A stretch of 64,000 bases of DNA, taken from assembly GCA_019722365.1 (NCBI GenBank), contig JADFUC010000174.1, positions 1 to 64,000 of the forward strand, written 5' to 3'. Numbering within the stretch: the first letter of the stretch is position 1; each line of letters starts with the position of its first letter. Shown here in pieces: positions 48,107-60,000 of the stretch. The translations under genes and the position numbers were made by a program. The notes under the pieces were generated by a model that was not told the DNA's origin, ran no database searches, and saw nothing but the letters and a program-made list of their open reading frames with translations. This DNA is from Lithospermum erythrorhizon. Lineage: Eukaryota; Streptophyta; Magnoliopsida; Boraginales; Boraginaceae.

Positions 48107-50347
48107 ATGGCGTCCAAGTTGCAACAGTTACAGGTCAAGGCACGTCAAGCTTCTCAGCTTGTTTCTACACATGGTTCTACCTACTATAAGCAGTTAATGG
48201 AGCAGAACAAGAAGTATGTTCAGGAGCCAGCAACTGTAGAAAAATGCAATGAATTGTCCAAACAGTTGTTCTACACGCGTCTTGCAAGGTGATTACCCTG
48301 CAATGTTAACTCTACATGTCTTATCTGCATGAGTTTTATTGATATATTTATTTATTCTTGAATATTTGTTATCTTGATGCATATCTGCATATTTCTGATT
48401 TCATCCAATATAGCATGTTTGCATTGACTTACGTTAGAATCTGATGACGTGTAAAATAAAATTCTCTATTGTGTGTGATGAGTGAATGACAATTGTCATA
48501 ATTTACATGGATTCCATGATTAGTCTATTATGAGTTTGCATGGATAACCTGATGAACACCTGAATTACTACATGAGGATACAAGATTATGCATGAATGGT
48601 GCAGTTTTTTCTCCAAGATTATGCATGAATGGTGCAGTTTTTTCTCCCTTCTTGCTTTTTACATTTAAGCAAATGTATTTCGAGAATTCTAATAGTTCTT
48701 ACCTATGATAATAAAAGGCACTTCACAAACCAGTCTACTGAAAGTTATTTGTAAAATGCATGCAATTATAAGATCTAATACGGAGTAGTATATAGGTGTG
48801 TACTGAGCAGTGTTCCATAACAGTGAATTGAGCGTGAAACATCTATTTTCTGGTATTCTTCTATGAGTGCATACACTTTTTCTAATGCATTATTTATCAC
48901 AAGGTACATTTACTTTTTCATATGTTACTATTTGGCATTTTACCAATTGGTTCGTTGACACATATTAAACATCATGACACGACTGACAGAATCTAGATAT
49001 AGTATATTTATGTTCAGTTTTTTAGTAAGAATAAAATTATATAGATGGTTTTAGAGAGACCTTTTTGTTGGTCAACTAGAGCTTGAATGCCATAATCTTT
49101 TTTGAGTTTGACTACCATTTGGTTTTTTTATAGTTAATATTAAAATGGGAAATAAGACTCATTACAACTTAATTGGTTGTTCAATGGCACCGACTAGTGC
49201 TAGAAATTAAACTATTACATGAAACATCAAAAGAAGCATCCAAAAAGGTTTTCAATACATCCGTCATTCGCGGGGTGCCACCAAACACTACAACAGCTTG
49301 GGAGATATCCTTGAGAACACCTTGCCACTCTTGGTCTTTGCTTAGTCTATTATATAGCCTCAACCAAACCTGTGAGAATAAGCCGTCTGTAATAACAATG
49401 ATAGAGTGTAGCTGCTGGTGCTTAATCAGAATTAGACCAGCATCTCTAAAAAAGGTTGGTTTCCTGTGTGTTTTTAGAGTTAGCCATGGTAACTGACCAA
49501 TATGTCCTTCACTAAGTTTATTACATTTATGACCGTCATCCACTAGTTAAATGCCAACTACTCATTTTGAAAACTACTTGTACTTCAATTATCTTTGCAT
49601 CCAAAGATGATTTTGGGTATTTCAATTTGCACTAATTTTAAGGACAATTTAAATTCATCTTATAACTAGTTTTTCCTCTATTTAATCATCTCACAATTTG
49701 ATGAAAGATAACTAGTTTTGGGATTTTCACAAATGGAAAGCATCTCTAATAAAATGACACGGGAGTATTTTGACTAACCATAGTTGGGTGTGAGTGATAG
49801 TTTAATACTACCTCCATTTCAAAAAGATGGTGTCCAGTTTGTTTTTCAATGCTCAAAATTAACCAACTTTATAACCTTAATTGACACACATAACTTTGAT
49901 TCAGATCAAAATTACTATGTTAATAGTATTATATGTTGAAATAATATCTTTTGATATATTTTTCAACAAAAATTATACAACATCTGTATTTATATTTGAA
50001 TTCAAAATTTAGAAAGTAAACCATCAAAATTGAAAACTAAACGATCCTTTTGAAATGGAGGGAGTATTTAAATTCACTTGAGACGAAGTGAATTACACTG
50101 CATTTTGTTGGTATCTATTTAATTGCTTAATTTGAAATCACACAACTGTTCACGTTGCAGCATTCCTGTTCGTTATGAGGCATTTTGGAAGGAAGTTGAC
50201 TACGTTAAGCATGTATGGAAAAACAGGCATGATTTGAAGGTTGAGGATGCTGCTATTGCTGCTCTATTTGGCCTAGAGTGCTTTGCCTGGTATTGTGCTG
50301 GAGAGATTGTCGGAAGAGGGTTCACATTCACTGGTTACTACCCATAA
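48107..50347 (+). CDS. Mitochondrial F1Fo-ATP synthase subunit g, 2 coding exons, 122 aa
   Basis: Exons 48107-48288 and 50161-50347 join through an AG|C serine codon. The protein starts MASKLQQLQVKARQAS, continues with a soluble helical part containing TYYKQLMEQNKKYVQEPATV and FWKEVDYVKHVW, and ends with one membrane segment (about residues 95-117) containing the GEIVG (GxxxG) pair and the end FTGYYP. Length and order match plant subunit g (yeast Atp20 family). It sits in the inner membrane next to subunits a and e, and its GxxxG helix helps ATP synthase dimers form and shape cristae. No cleavable targeting peptide is obvious, as usual for this subunit. An in-frame ATG at 47966 lies upstream in the presumed leader intron and is not used in my model. 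The 1.9-kb intron carries a Stowaway MITE and an unassigned minus-strand open frame. Confidence 0.95.
48581..48647. repeat. 33-bp tandem duplication in the subunit g intron
   Basis: Two nearly perfect copies of a unit starting CAAGATTATGCATGAATGG, head to tail. Confidence 0.9.
49181..49543 (-). other. Unassigned 120-codon open frame inside the subunit g intron
   Basis: A minus-strand open frame with balanced composition (short excerpts: LILIKHQQLHSIIVITDG, VVVFGGTPRMTDVLKTF). It is longer than expected by chance in such AT-rich sequence, but I recognise no family. It could be an old exon fragment carried by a transposon, or chance. It runs antisense to the host gene and has no visible splice partners. 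Confidence 0.25.
49808..50064. mobile_element. Stowaway-type MITE in the subunit g intron
   Basis: Flanked by TA on both sides (49806-49807 and 50065-50066). The ends are CTACCTCCATTTCAAAA and the inverse TTTTGAAATGGAGGGAG. This is the well-known Stowaway (Tc1/mariner) terminal form. 257 bp, no coding capacity. It lies about 95 bases before the exon 2 acceptor. Confidence 0.9.
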
Positions 50348-51244
50348 AGATCATCCATTGGCTAAACATTGTTTTGGAAGATTAGAAAGTTATGAGCTCC
50401 GTCTCACCATCAAGGTGATTCTTGTTGCTATAACTTCTTGCGGAAGAATTTCTTTTTGTTTTCTGTTAAAGTTTACGAAGCTGATGAATCAGTGGTTAGA
50501 TTTGAATGTCTCAATAATATGCATATCTCAATACTTCAGTTCCTGGCATATCGAATTTGCCTTAAGAACTTTATTACATAGAGCTACTGATTACTCCTTA
50601 AATTTACCTTTGTTTGGCATGAACCCTCTTGATAAATACTTAACACTGTTGAATTGATACGACTATAAATGGGGAAACTGGAGCTGAGTTCTTAATCTTG
50701 ACATCAAAATGGCCATCATATAATCTTGACATCTTCATGTAATAAAAGAGAAATCCCTCTTTAAAAGCATAATATTGTCATCCACAATTGTCTCTGTACT
50801 TTACTTCTCAATCTTCATCATTCTAGCTTAAGCTTCCAACAAATTTCTTGTACAGTCTATCATGTTTTTAGTTGATGTGCAAGTGAATAAATTGAATCTG
50901 TTTATTTAACTAATTAGGGTCTTTATATCATGATTTTTAAATTAATGTTGTTTACGGGGAATTTGCATGGACATTTTTTCAATTTTTTTGAATATGAAGA
51001 ACAAACTACTAAAAATGAAAGCAAAAAAATATCATATTTTATTCCACTTGCAAATATATACCTGTATATTGTATCCATTCATACTTAAGATAGACTTGAA
51101 GTAAAAGTATGAGTGGATATAAGTTACTTTTGACCAAAAAAAAATGCTATACTTTTTCTTACATGTTTTAATAACTTGACCTTGGCAGGAAAAAGTAGTT
51201 ACTGTGTGCAAAATTATTACAGTATTAGAATCAACCTAATATAG
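50348..51244. other. 3' flank of the subunit g gene
   Basis: AT-rich with no further gene seen. A 3' untranslated region probably occupies the first few hundred bases; the AATAAAAG at 50740-50747 is a possible poly(A) signal. Confidence 0.45.
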
Positions 51245-51253
51245 TTACAGGTA

Positions 51254-51606
51254 GGCCCGTTAAAGATTCGATTCGGCTCGAGAAGTTCGGCTTGAAAAGT
51301 TCAATTCAAAGGTCGGTTCAATGTAGTTCGAGCCGAGCTCGAACCTCATTTTTAGGTTCAGTCGAGCTCGAGCTGAAGGCTCAGTTCGACTCGAACCACA
51401 TAAATTATTTATTTTGTTTTCTTTTTTTGCATATTTTATCATTAAAATTTGAATGTTTCGGTTCGACTCGAACCTTTGAACTTTTCGAACCGAATCGAAC
51501 CTTGATTTTTCGTATTCGTTCGAACCTCGAGTCGAATCGAACCTCGAATCCTTATGTTCGAGTCGAGCCGAACCATGTTCAGGTTCGACGGGGTTGGGTT
51601 TGTTAA
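51254..51606. mobile_element. TCGA-rich short element with 9-bp target duplication
   Basis: A perfect direct repeat, TTACAGGTA, flanks it (51245-51253 and 51607-51615). The body is built of TTCGA, GAGCTCGA and GAACC units in both orientations, so it folds back on itself, with an AT-rich centre (51400-51450). It has no coding capacity. A 9-bp duplication fits Mutator-like MITEs, but its ends are only weakly inverted (GGCCCGTTAA versus TTAACAAACCC). Confidence 0.75.
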
Positions 51607-51615
51607 TTACAGGTA

Positions 51616-52396
51616 ACTTTGATTATTACAAAGAAAATATGATCAAATATTGGTTATTCAATCAATCTAATTTTTTTTTATATGTATACTAGTGTCTATA
51701 ATTTGACTCAAAAGTTTCATCAACTTGCTTTTAGCTTGACTCGGATATGTACTAAAGGGCTCGAGGAGCTTGATTTTGAATCCGGCTACCTCCGTCAACC
51801 TATTTTGTGGGGTTTGCACTTGGACCCAAGAGCTTTAGTAGTTTGTTCTTGAATGATGGTGACTTTGACTTGAACTTTCGACATGGCTTTAGAGGCTGGT
51901 CAAAATATGAAAATAAGCTGATTCAGTGGCAATTGCATTGAATAGATAAATGTCACTTGGAATTTGTTTGGACTAATTTAAATTTAATTAACTGCTTCTG
52001 TCAATATTTTACAAAATTTAGTTTACTCAATTAATTAATTTTTAGATAATTATTGATAAATTTTTACTACCAACAATAGTTAAGGTATCTTTCTTGGAAA
52101 CAGCACTTTGTTTATTATGGTTGAAACTGATAAATGCATCTTATTTGAACAAGTAGATTCGAATTGAATTTAGCTAGTTTCAACTCGATTTGATGTTTTA
52201 CTCGATTCAATATCAATCTCGAAGAAGAAGGTATGACTCGATTCGATTATGTTATCTCATTCGAATTAACGGGGTTCGGACAAAAGATAGCGGGGGCGGC
52301 CTAATAGAGTGTTCCAAAGGGTGTTTTGCACATACCTTAAATCTAGAGGGGTTTCTAATATTTTATATATCATGTGAATTGCAAGTGAAATTCTAA
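51616..52396. other. AT-rich spacer, no gene seen
   Basis: The stretch 52150-52270 has several ATTCGAT units but no coding content. Confidence 0.5.
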
Positions 52397-52403
52397 CGTA
52401 ATT

Positions 52404-52537
52404 TTTTTTAAAATTTATTTTTTCATATTTTTTTTATAGTTAATATTGTAATATTTCTTAACCCTCCTTACATGAGATTCGAACTCTTAACTTCAAGGAT
52501 CAAGCGGTGCTAGCTCAACCGCTAGATCATGCGATAG
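52404..52537 (-). mobile_element. tRNA-derived SINE with 7-bp target duplication
   Basis: On the minus strand it starts near a tRNA-like A box (TAGCGGTTGAGC, 52525-52514), is followed 30 bases later by a B box (GAGTTCGAATCTC, 52487-52475), and ends in an A-rich tail (52440-52404). The direct repeat CGTAATT flanks it (52397-52403 and 52538-52544). The two boxes form the internal RNA polymerase III promoter. It cannot be a working tRNA because the body does not fold as one. Confidence 0.8.
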
Positions 52538-52587
52538 CGTAATTGATAAAGACAATGGTGCAAAAAGCCAATGTGCTCGAGTTGGGA

Positions 52588-52636
52588 TCTTGTTGTTCTT
52601 GTGAATCATTTCTTAACAATTGAGAGTTGCAATCTT
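52588..52636 (+). repeat. Extra copy of a copia LTR 3' end
   Basis: CTTGTTGTTCTTGTGAATC and the following GAGAGTTGCAATCT repeat almost exactly the LTR end at 53315-53366. The GC-richer segment between them (52640-53040), with open frames on both strands, is not recognised and may be an insertion or part of the LTR. Confidence 0.7.
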
Positions 52637-53040
52637 ATCTCCCTCCCCACTACCGCTTGTCGTTTACCCAGCCACCCACTTTCTAGAATAACCACCAGCC
52701 TGACCTCTTCTCCCAGCGCTTTACCCAGCGCCCTTCTACATTCCTTGACCCTTAATGGTCCTAGAATCGCCTCACTTATCGTCCCCGCCCCACATTAAAT
52801 GCAGCGATGGTATGACACCGCTTCGCCCCTCCTCCAAAAGCAACAAAGCCCAGCTACAAAGTTGTTTCCGCCCCAATCCGATGGCGAGCATATCTGCGCC
52901 ACCAGAAGTCGTCGCCCCAGCCTACCGTGGAAAAAGCAGAGATAAACACTACCCTAAAGGCATCGGCAATACGCGGCTCTGGCGGCGTATCACCTCCCTT
53001 TACTACAACAACAAAGCCGCCGACACCATTCCTATGCCCT

Positions 53041-53640
53041 GAAGTTAATCTCAAGCCATACAAGCACATGCAGACTTGGCCTTATTATTTTCGTAGTTGT
53101 TCAAATAAGGTAGTTAGATTTTCCATATTATGTGCTATCTAAAGTTGTTACTTAGAGATTAGGTTGTTTTCAGGATTCTAGGAACGACTACATAACTTGA
53201 TATTAGCTGGTCAGTTGTAATGAATTTACTATATATAGCCTAGTTCATCTCAATAAAGATTACAAGTTTCCTGGCAATTGCAATTGTAGTTATTCATATT
53301 CTTTCACTTTGTTTCTTGTTGTTCTTGTGTGAATCATTTCTGAACAATTGAGAGTTGCAATCTCAACAATTGGTATTAGAGCGAGGGAAGATCAGATGGT
53401 TCAAACATTGATCAAAGTTTCATTCTGTGTTTCAAATGAGTGAAGAAAAAGTAAGCATCAATATATCTCACTTTGATGGCAAATACTATGTTCATTGGCG
53501 TGAGGTCATGGAGAATTACTTAAGAGCAAAAGGACTATGAGGTGTAATGGAAATGGAAAGAGGAGTAGGATAGCCTCTTGATGGTGCCCTGCTGAGTGCT
53601 GAATATTTAGAATAATTGAAATTCAATTCACAAACTTGAA
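53041..53640 (+). mobile_element. 5' end of a copia element: LTR tail, primer site, gag start
   Basis: The LTR tail has a TATA box (CTATATATAGCC, 53230-53241) and ends CTCAACA at 53368. The primer site TGGTATTAGAGC lies at 53371-53382, one base different from the standard. A gag start follows at about 53437: MSEEKVSINISHFDGKYYV, then HWREVMENYLRAKGL and a stop. FDGxxYxxW and MENxLRxK are the usual start of copia gag. The copy breaks off near 53605, and no further pol or 3' LTR follows before the VPS32 gene. Confidence 0.8.
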
Positions 53641-54084
53641 TACATAAAATTAGGATAGAGGGAGTATATAAATGAGTCGAGCCTCATTTTTCCGAACTTA
53701 ATAACATAACTTGTTTGTTATGGCTCGATTCATACACAACTCTAACATCGTCGACGCGTTGAAGCAAAACCATAAACTATTTCTCTTCCTTATTCCTTCC
53801 TCCAGAAATATCCGAACATAAACATAATACGGAGTATTTCTAAATTAATTTTATTTCTCAAATTAATCCATCCCTATCTATACTTTCACTTTTTTTTTTT
53901 CTTTTTTTTTTTTGAAGAATTCGATTTAATCATATCAGATCCTAGAGGTACATCTATAACATCATTCAATTATCATATAAAATTGTTTCCATATATCATA
54001 AATAATTGGATTTTATGTTTTTTTTAACAAATTATTATTTTTTCATATTTTTTGTTTGTGTGATGGTAATTAGAAGATTTGAAG
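53641..54084. promoter_or_regulatory. Upstream region and probable leader of the VPS32 gene
   Basis: No TATA box is certain. TGGTAATTAG|AAG at 54065-54074 looks like an acceptor, so the 5' leader is probably split by an intron, with its first exon somewhere near 53740-53820 (CT-rich TTTCTCTTCCTTATTCC). T-runs at 53888-53912. Confidence 0.4.
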
Positions 54085-56508
54085 ATGTTTACAAAGATTT
54101 TTGGTAAACCTAAGCAAGAGGCTAATGCCCTCACGACTTTGGATAAATTAAACGAGGTATGTTATGTGTATCTTTTAATTTTCATTTAATCGATTACTTT
54201 TCTCGTATTTATATACCCGACCCTATTTAGTGCGATAAGTTTTGGTTTAGTTATATTAATTATTTATGTTGCTTACTTTTTAATGAAATATACGATAAAA
54301 ACAAAGTTCATTGATTTTGAAGCTGAAAAAGATCGATTTTTATGTGATTGTTTAATTACAAAGCATGGAGAAAAAAGTTTATCTATTTTGAAGCTGAAAA
54401 ATAAACTTACGGAGTATTGATTTGAAGCTGAAAAATGTTAATTGTTTATGTGATTATTTACTTATGAAGCAGGGAGAAATAAATTTCATTTATTTTGAAG
54501 CTGAAAAAATGTGAACTTTTTATGTGATTGTTTTTACTTACAATTTACAAAGCAGGGACAAAAATGTTAAATTGATTTTGAAGCTGAAATTTTATATTTT
54601 TTATGAGATTAAAACTTATAAAAATTGAGCTATGGAGCGAGATTTTTCTGGATGTGTCTTTCTCTCATTAGTTAGTATTTCAGTCAGTGTAATTGAAGTG
54701 AAAATTGGAAACTTTTATGATGTTCCATATATATTTTAGCTCGATGTAGCAGATGAGCTTTTTTTCAGGTTATGATATTGTATTTTGCACAATCTCGTCG
54801 AGCCTGGCTATATTGTGAAGATGACACATTCTTTTCGACCAGTTTAGTTTCAGTTGAATTAGTGCTTTCGTTCCTGTCCCTAATAAATGTAGTTAAAACC
54901 ATAAGCAACAATACATGTGGATTTTACTTGGAACTAATCCAAATTGAGTAAATGGATGATTGTGAATTAATATAAATGCAGTTGAAAAACCTTAAGCAAC
55001 CATAAGTGCGGCGATTTTATTAGGAAGAGTGAATAAAGTTGTTACTCCCTGAATCCCTGTGTGTTTACGAGCAGTTATTAGTCCATGAAAAATATTTACT
55101 GAGAGTGTTCTGCCGTTCAAGTGTCTCGATCCTCATTGTTATGTTTCTAGACTCTGGAAATGCTCGAGAAAAAAGAGAAGGTGCTTCTAAAGAAGGCCTC
55201 TGCAGAGGTTGAAAAGGCCAAGGATTATACGAGAGCAAAAAATAAGAGAGGTGTGCTTTACCACTCATCTGCAATGACATTTGTTGATTGTTTCTACATT
55301 AGCTGGTATTATTTTGTTTATAGATCCCCAATATATATTGCTGCCATTGTTTTAGAGTGTTTTGTTTGTTGATCTTTTAGACTGTTCAAGATATAGTGAA
55401 TAATTAAAGGCATGGAAGAAGTAGGGTTCTCTAACTTGTGAAGATAGATATGGGTTGGCTCTTATCTCCATGTTAAAATTGCCAAGAATTTGTACATAAA
55501 TAGATAGATTCTCAACAGTGCTTAAAAACTAATTAGAAGTTTTCTGTGCAGCTGCCATCCAATGTTTAAAGAGGAAAAAACTCTATGAACAGCAGGTTGA
55601 GCAACTAGGCAATTTTCAATTGCGCATTCATGATCAGGTTTGTTCAACTGTCACGTCCATTGGTTTTTAGTTTGACGCATGATCGGAAAATATGATTGTG
55701 AAACTCACCTTGATTTTGTTCGTCTTTGTTTATTTGGCAGATGATAATGTTGGAAGGTGCGAAAGCTACAACCGAAACTGTTGATGCCCTGAGAAGCGGA
55801 GCTTCTGCAATGAAAGCAATGCAAAAAGCAACGTAAGTCATCCTCACTCTGTTCAACATCTTGGTATCTGAAGTATATTCGTGCACAAAATATGCTAATC
55901 TTTTTATGTTGGACATGGAATTCCGTAACTATCAAAGATTGTTTGTTTGTATGCTTTGTTGTTTCACATAGATGATAAGTGTAACAAAAGATAGAGATTA
56001 CTAGCTTCTTCAATCTCCTTACAATAACAACTGTGGATAATTGGCATTTGAATTTTGTTTATTATATCTTTACAGGAACATTGATGATGTGGATCAGACG
56101 ATGGATGAAATAAATGAACAGACAGAGAATATGAAGCAAATACAGGAGGCATTGGCTACTCCAATTGGTGCTGCGGCTGACTTTGATGAGGTTCCTTACC
56201 AACCATCCCATGACTCTCTGATTTTTCCAATCCATTGATCAATTTATCTTCTTGAACATGTTAGGTCGGTCTAAATTTGTTAATATGCTATTTTCTGATT
56301 AAATTGGTCGTTGCAGGATGAATTAGAGGCCGAACTTGAAGAATTAGAAAGTGCTGAATTGGAAGAAGAACTTCTTCAGCCTGCAACTACTGCTCCTGCT
56401 GCATCAGTGCAAGTTCCAGCAGGCAGGCAACCTGCTCGCCCTACTCCTCAAAGACGCACTGCTGAGGAAGATGAACTTGCTGCACTGCAAGCTGAAATGG
56501 CGCTCTAA
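54085..56508 (+). CDS. VPS32: ESCRT-III subunit VPS32/SNF7 (CHMP4 homologue), 6 exons, 218 aa
   Basis: Exons 54085-54156, 55151-55250, 55552-55637, 55741-55832, 56076-56190 and 56317-56508; all introns are GT-AG and the joined frame is intact. The protein starts MFTKIFGKPKQEANALTTLDKLNETLEMLEKKEKV in two pieces across the first junction. The basic helical N-terminal core (residues 1-100) has AEVEKAKDYTRAKNKRAAIQCLKRKK and ends near MKAMQKATN. Acidic C-terminal helices follow (ELEAELEELES, residues about 157-167), then a Pro-rich linker and the end DELAALQAEMAL. Length matches plant VPS32 (about 220 aa). Snf7 proteins polymerise on endosomal membranes and constrict vesicle necks in multivesicular body sorting. 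The C-terminal helix of this family binds Bro1/ALIX-type proteins. Intron 1 carries an imperfect tandem array. Confidence 0.96.
54300..54620. repeat. Imperfect tandem array in VPS32 intron 1
   Basis: Four to five degenerate units share TTTTGAAGCTGAAAAA, then TTTATGTGATTGTTT and AAAGCAGGGA. Unit length is about 70-90 bases. Transcribed with the gene but spliced out. Confidence 0.85.
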
Positions 56509-58145
56509 GCTGTAATTCCTTTCCCAACTATACTAGTTATAATTTTATTTCGCATCAAGTCCATATAGAACCTGATCTCTCCTTTCTAACCTAATTGATT
56601 CGCAAAGTTATTATTTCACTTCTCATGCATCCATGCAGGTAATTAGTTGTACATGTTGGAGAGTTCGCATGGATGTATTCATTGAGATGGAAAGTTTTAG
56701 CATCATATTTCACATTATCAGATATGCTCAGAGTTCTGCCCAAGAGGTCTAGCAGTTGGTACATAACTCTCGACTCGCATTGTAATTTACTTCCCTTGCT
56801 TGCTTGTAAAATTTAGCTTTCCATATAATTCTGTATCTTACAGAATAAATTGTTAGTAGTCAATAAATTATTCTGATATATGGACCATATTGTTGTAGTC
56901 ATTTCTATTGAAATTTGGTTTCTTGGAGTGCCAGATATAGTGTGTTTTTGGCAGCTTGTTATAAAATATTATTGTGAGAGAAATTACATCAGAAACTACT
57001 CCTTTTGATTCATTCTATTGACGTTTTCAATATTTTTCTCGAGGCTTGGATCATAATTTACTCCCTCCATCTCTTTTTTATAGAAACATTTCATTTGGCA
57101 CAAAAATGTAGGAAAATTTAAATTCTACTGACAAGTCTATTATAGTTTTATATTCTTATCCTAATTTAATCGGAATGATTCTTTCCAAAAAATAATACCT
57201 ATTTGTAATCAATAAATCATTCGAATATTTTGGAGTTTATAGAGATGGATTCTTATCTTGAGCACTACACATAAATAACTTATATGTTGACATTTTGAAC
57301 ATTGAAAAAGGTGGTTGAACAAGATAAATTTATGATCAAATTCATTTGAAAGCAATTGTTCAAATTTTCCAATTAAAATAGAACGGATGTAGTCCATAGT
57401 ATTTTTTATTTATCCGCTTCGTCCATAATTGAAACACCTTAGTATATTCGCATAAGATTACATATGATAACTTATTAATTTTAGCTGTGTAGAACCAAAA
57501 AACAAGAACACCAACTCGCCTGAACCTAAATATACTACTCCTACTTAATTAGTTAGGTAAGAATCTTATTTAGAAAAGTGAAATTTGAGTATTTGCTCAA
57601 CTCATTTATTTATTCTAGATCAGTATCTTTTCTCTCAAATCAACATTTCCCCAATCGTTTTCTCATTTATAATGAATTATAGGCAGTGTGATATGTAACA
57701 TAGTTTTGAGTCTACTTAAAAATATGTATATCACTAACATATCTTTCCTCAATCCATGGTGTCGAAACTTTGAACTTTGTTCATCTATTGAAACTTTTGT
57801 GTAGATATTTTTGTTTGTATTGTATAATCACGTGAAAATTATATAAATGAAATTACATTCAATATTTCCATTAATATGTTTTTATAAGATATTATCTGAC
57901 ACAAACAAATATATTTAAGGTCAAAGTTCAAGAGATGAACAAAATTTAAAAGTGGTTAATCTTTGTGGATAAACTAATAAAAAGTATGAATAAGGGTTGT
58001 GTTTGTACGTTTTAACTTTCGGCTTTTATTTATTAATTACTAAGTGCAGCCTATACAAAAAATCTAAAGTTAGAAAAAAATATTATTATTTTTAATTAAT
58101 AATCCCTCTCTTAATTGATAACTCATGGGTTCTAATAGGAATTAA
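56509..58145. other. 3' flank of VPS32 and spacer with a decayed Stowaway element
   Basis: CATGCAG|GTAATT at about 56638 could be an acceptor of a 3' leader intron. AATAAATT at 56843 and 56861 are possible poly(A) signals. At about 57061-57394, CTCCCTCCATC on the left and a weak inverse on the right suggest an old Stowaway MITE. No further gene seen. Confidence 0.45.
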
Positions 58146-59445
58146 TGCCAATAACCCGTTACGAAAAAAAATAAATAAAATTTAAATTTTAGGTCGTGAT
58201 GGGACAGGGGGATATTTTAAATAATCTCGATGATAATATTATTTAAGTAAAATTTTTAGCCGAATTACATTTATAATTTATTAGTTTTTTCCATGGAGAT
58301 ATTTTATCTTTGGAGGCCGGGTTCGTGGAGATTAAATGCGATAAGCGGAGAAATTAACCCGAAACCGAGCGGGACTTCAATTTTTTAAATATCTAGTCGT
58401 ACTTATCGCATCATCATTATCAAACACTTAAATCATCGTCTTTTTCATGGTTTGGCGAAATATTCACCCGCTCCCCTTGAACATTTTTTCCATTTCTCTC
58501 TTCAATTGTCGCTCAAACTCAAAACCGTTTGTAGAATATTGTTCTCTTCATCATTCTCTTCGAGTTAAGGTAAGAAATTCAAGTCTTTCGAGATATTTCT
58601 TGGGTTTTGACATAGTTGACTTTTACATAATTGAATTTTATGATAAATCTTAGTTGGTTATGGGTTCTGTGACGTATATAAGTGATGAATTCGTGATTTA
58701 GAGATCGTTTGAGGACGTTATGGTCGAGTTGACTTTTAGGTTTTCGGTTGACTTTTTATGTGGATATTTTTATAAGACTTTAAATGTGTAGGAGGTTATA
58801 TTGGGACCTTATTATAGTTGTTATGATGTTAAATTGGTGAACTAAGAAATTGATTAAAGAGGTGTTATGTTGAAAAGTGTAAATTCAATTGAGTTATAAT
58901 TGATATTTCGGGTATGAATTGTTAATTATGGACTTGATGATTAGTTAAAGAATAACTTATAAATTCGATTTGTAATATGAGAAAGTGATAGATGGAATTT
59001 AGCGGGGGAATCGATTGGGATTTGTGTCCGATGGGGATTATAATTCGATAGTTTATCCGTCATGTGGCTTGTTTAGAATAGTTCCTCTAGAGTTGGTTAT
59101 GTATCTTCACAAACGCCGGTATAGTAGTAGGTCTTGATTATACTGCAGGTGTTGTTTAGGCGTTGATCGTGGAAAGAGCGGGTGCAGCGATTGTTTTTCG
59201 CGAAAGGTTTTGCCGGTAGTAGCGAGAGGTAAATCTTTTTTTTATCACGGGTGTTACTTTACGTACTTACCTTGATTTGTGATATACATGTTATTGTGGT
59301 GTGATTATGTGAGAATGATGTACATGTCATTGTGTTATGATTATGAGAATGATATACATGTAATTGTTGTGTTATGATTGTGTTTACGTATGAAGATTGA
59401 TGGAGTAAATGTAGCTTGAACTCCCAACCTATATTTCTGAATTCT

Positions 59446-59570
59446 GTGGCCTTGTCGGCACTATTATATTATGTGGCCTTGTCGGCACTATTATATGTGG
59501 CCGGTCGGCACTATTGTACGTTTGTGGCCTTGTCGGCACTTTTGATATGTTTGTGGCCTTATCGGCGATT
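59446..59570 (+). repeat. LTR minisatellite GTGGCCTTGTCGGCACT
   Basis: Five units of about 22-26 bases with short AT spacers. Some units have lost bases (one reads GTGGCCGGTCGGCACT). Confidence 0.9.
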
Positions 59571-59756
59571 GTGATTGATCTACGATTGTGGGATGTTTTA
59601 GCTGTGTGTTGTAATACTGTTTGGGAGTAGAGTAGTTGTTTGGGTTATGCATGAGTTTGAGGCCTTGAGTATCAGGGGGTGACCCTATAGTTGGGATTAC
59701 CAGGGATTAGGTGACTCTCGCCCTTGCGAGGATATGTGGCGCTATTGGCCACATAC

Positions 59757-60000
59757 TACGATATAACGTGCGGTTTGGCCTTATACTTCGGTATAAGAGC
59801 GGTATGACTCTCTTTTGATCGACTTTCTTTGTGTTCATTGTCGGTGTGTACATACTCACGGTATAGCGTGCGGTTGGCCTTATACTTGGTATAAGAGCGG
59901 TATGAGTCTTTTGATCACTTTCTAACATTGTGCATTGTTGATGTATTTTTATACTACGGTATAACGTGCGGTTTGGCCTTATACTTGGTATAGGCGGTGT
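59757..60000 (+). repeat. LTR minisatellite with TGCGGTTTGGCCTTATAC
   Basis: Three long units of about 85-105 bases, each with CGGTATAACGTGCGGT, a TTGGCCTTATACTTGGTATA dyad and a GATCACTTTC-like end. Related to the expanded array at 14340-14690. Confidence 0.9.

Noticed and set aside
52475..52537. tRNA gene on the minus strand
   Set aside because: A and B boxes are present, but the arms do not form a cloverleaf and an A-rich tail with target duplications follows; it is a SINE.
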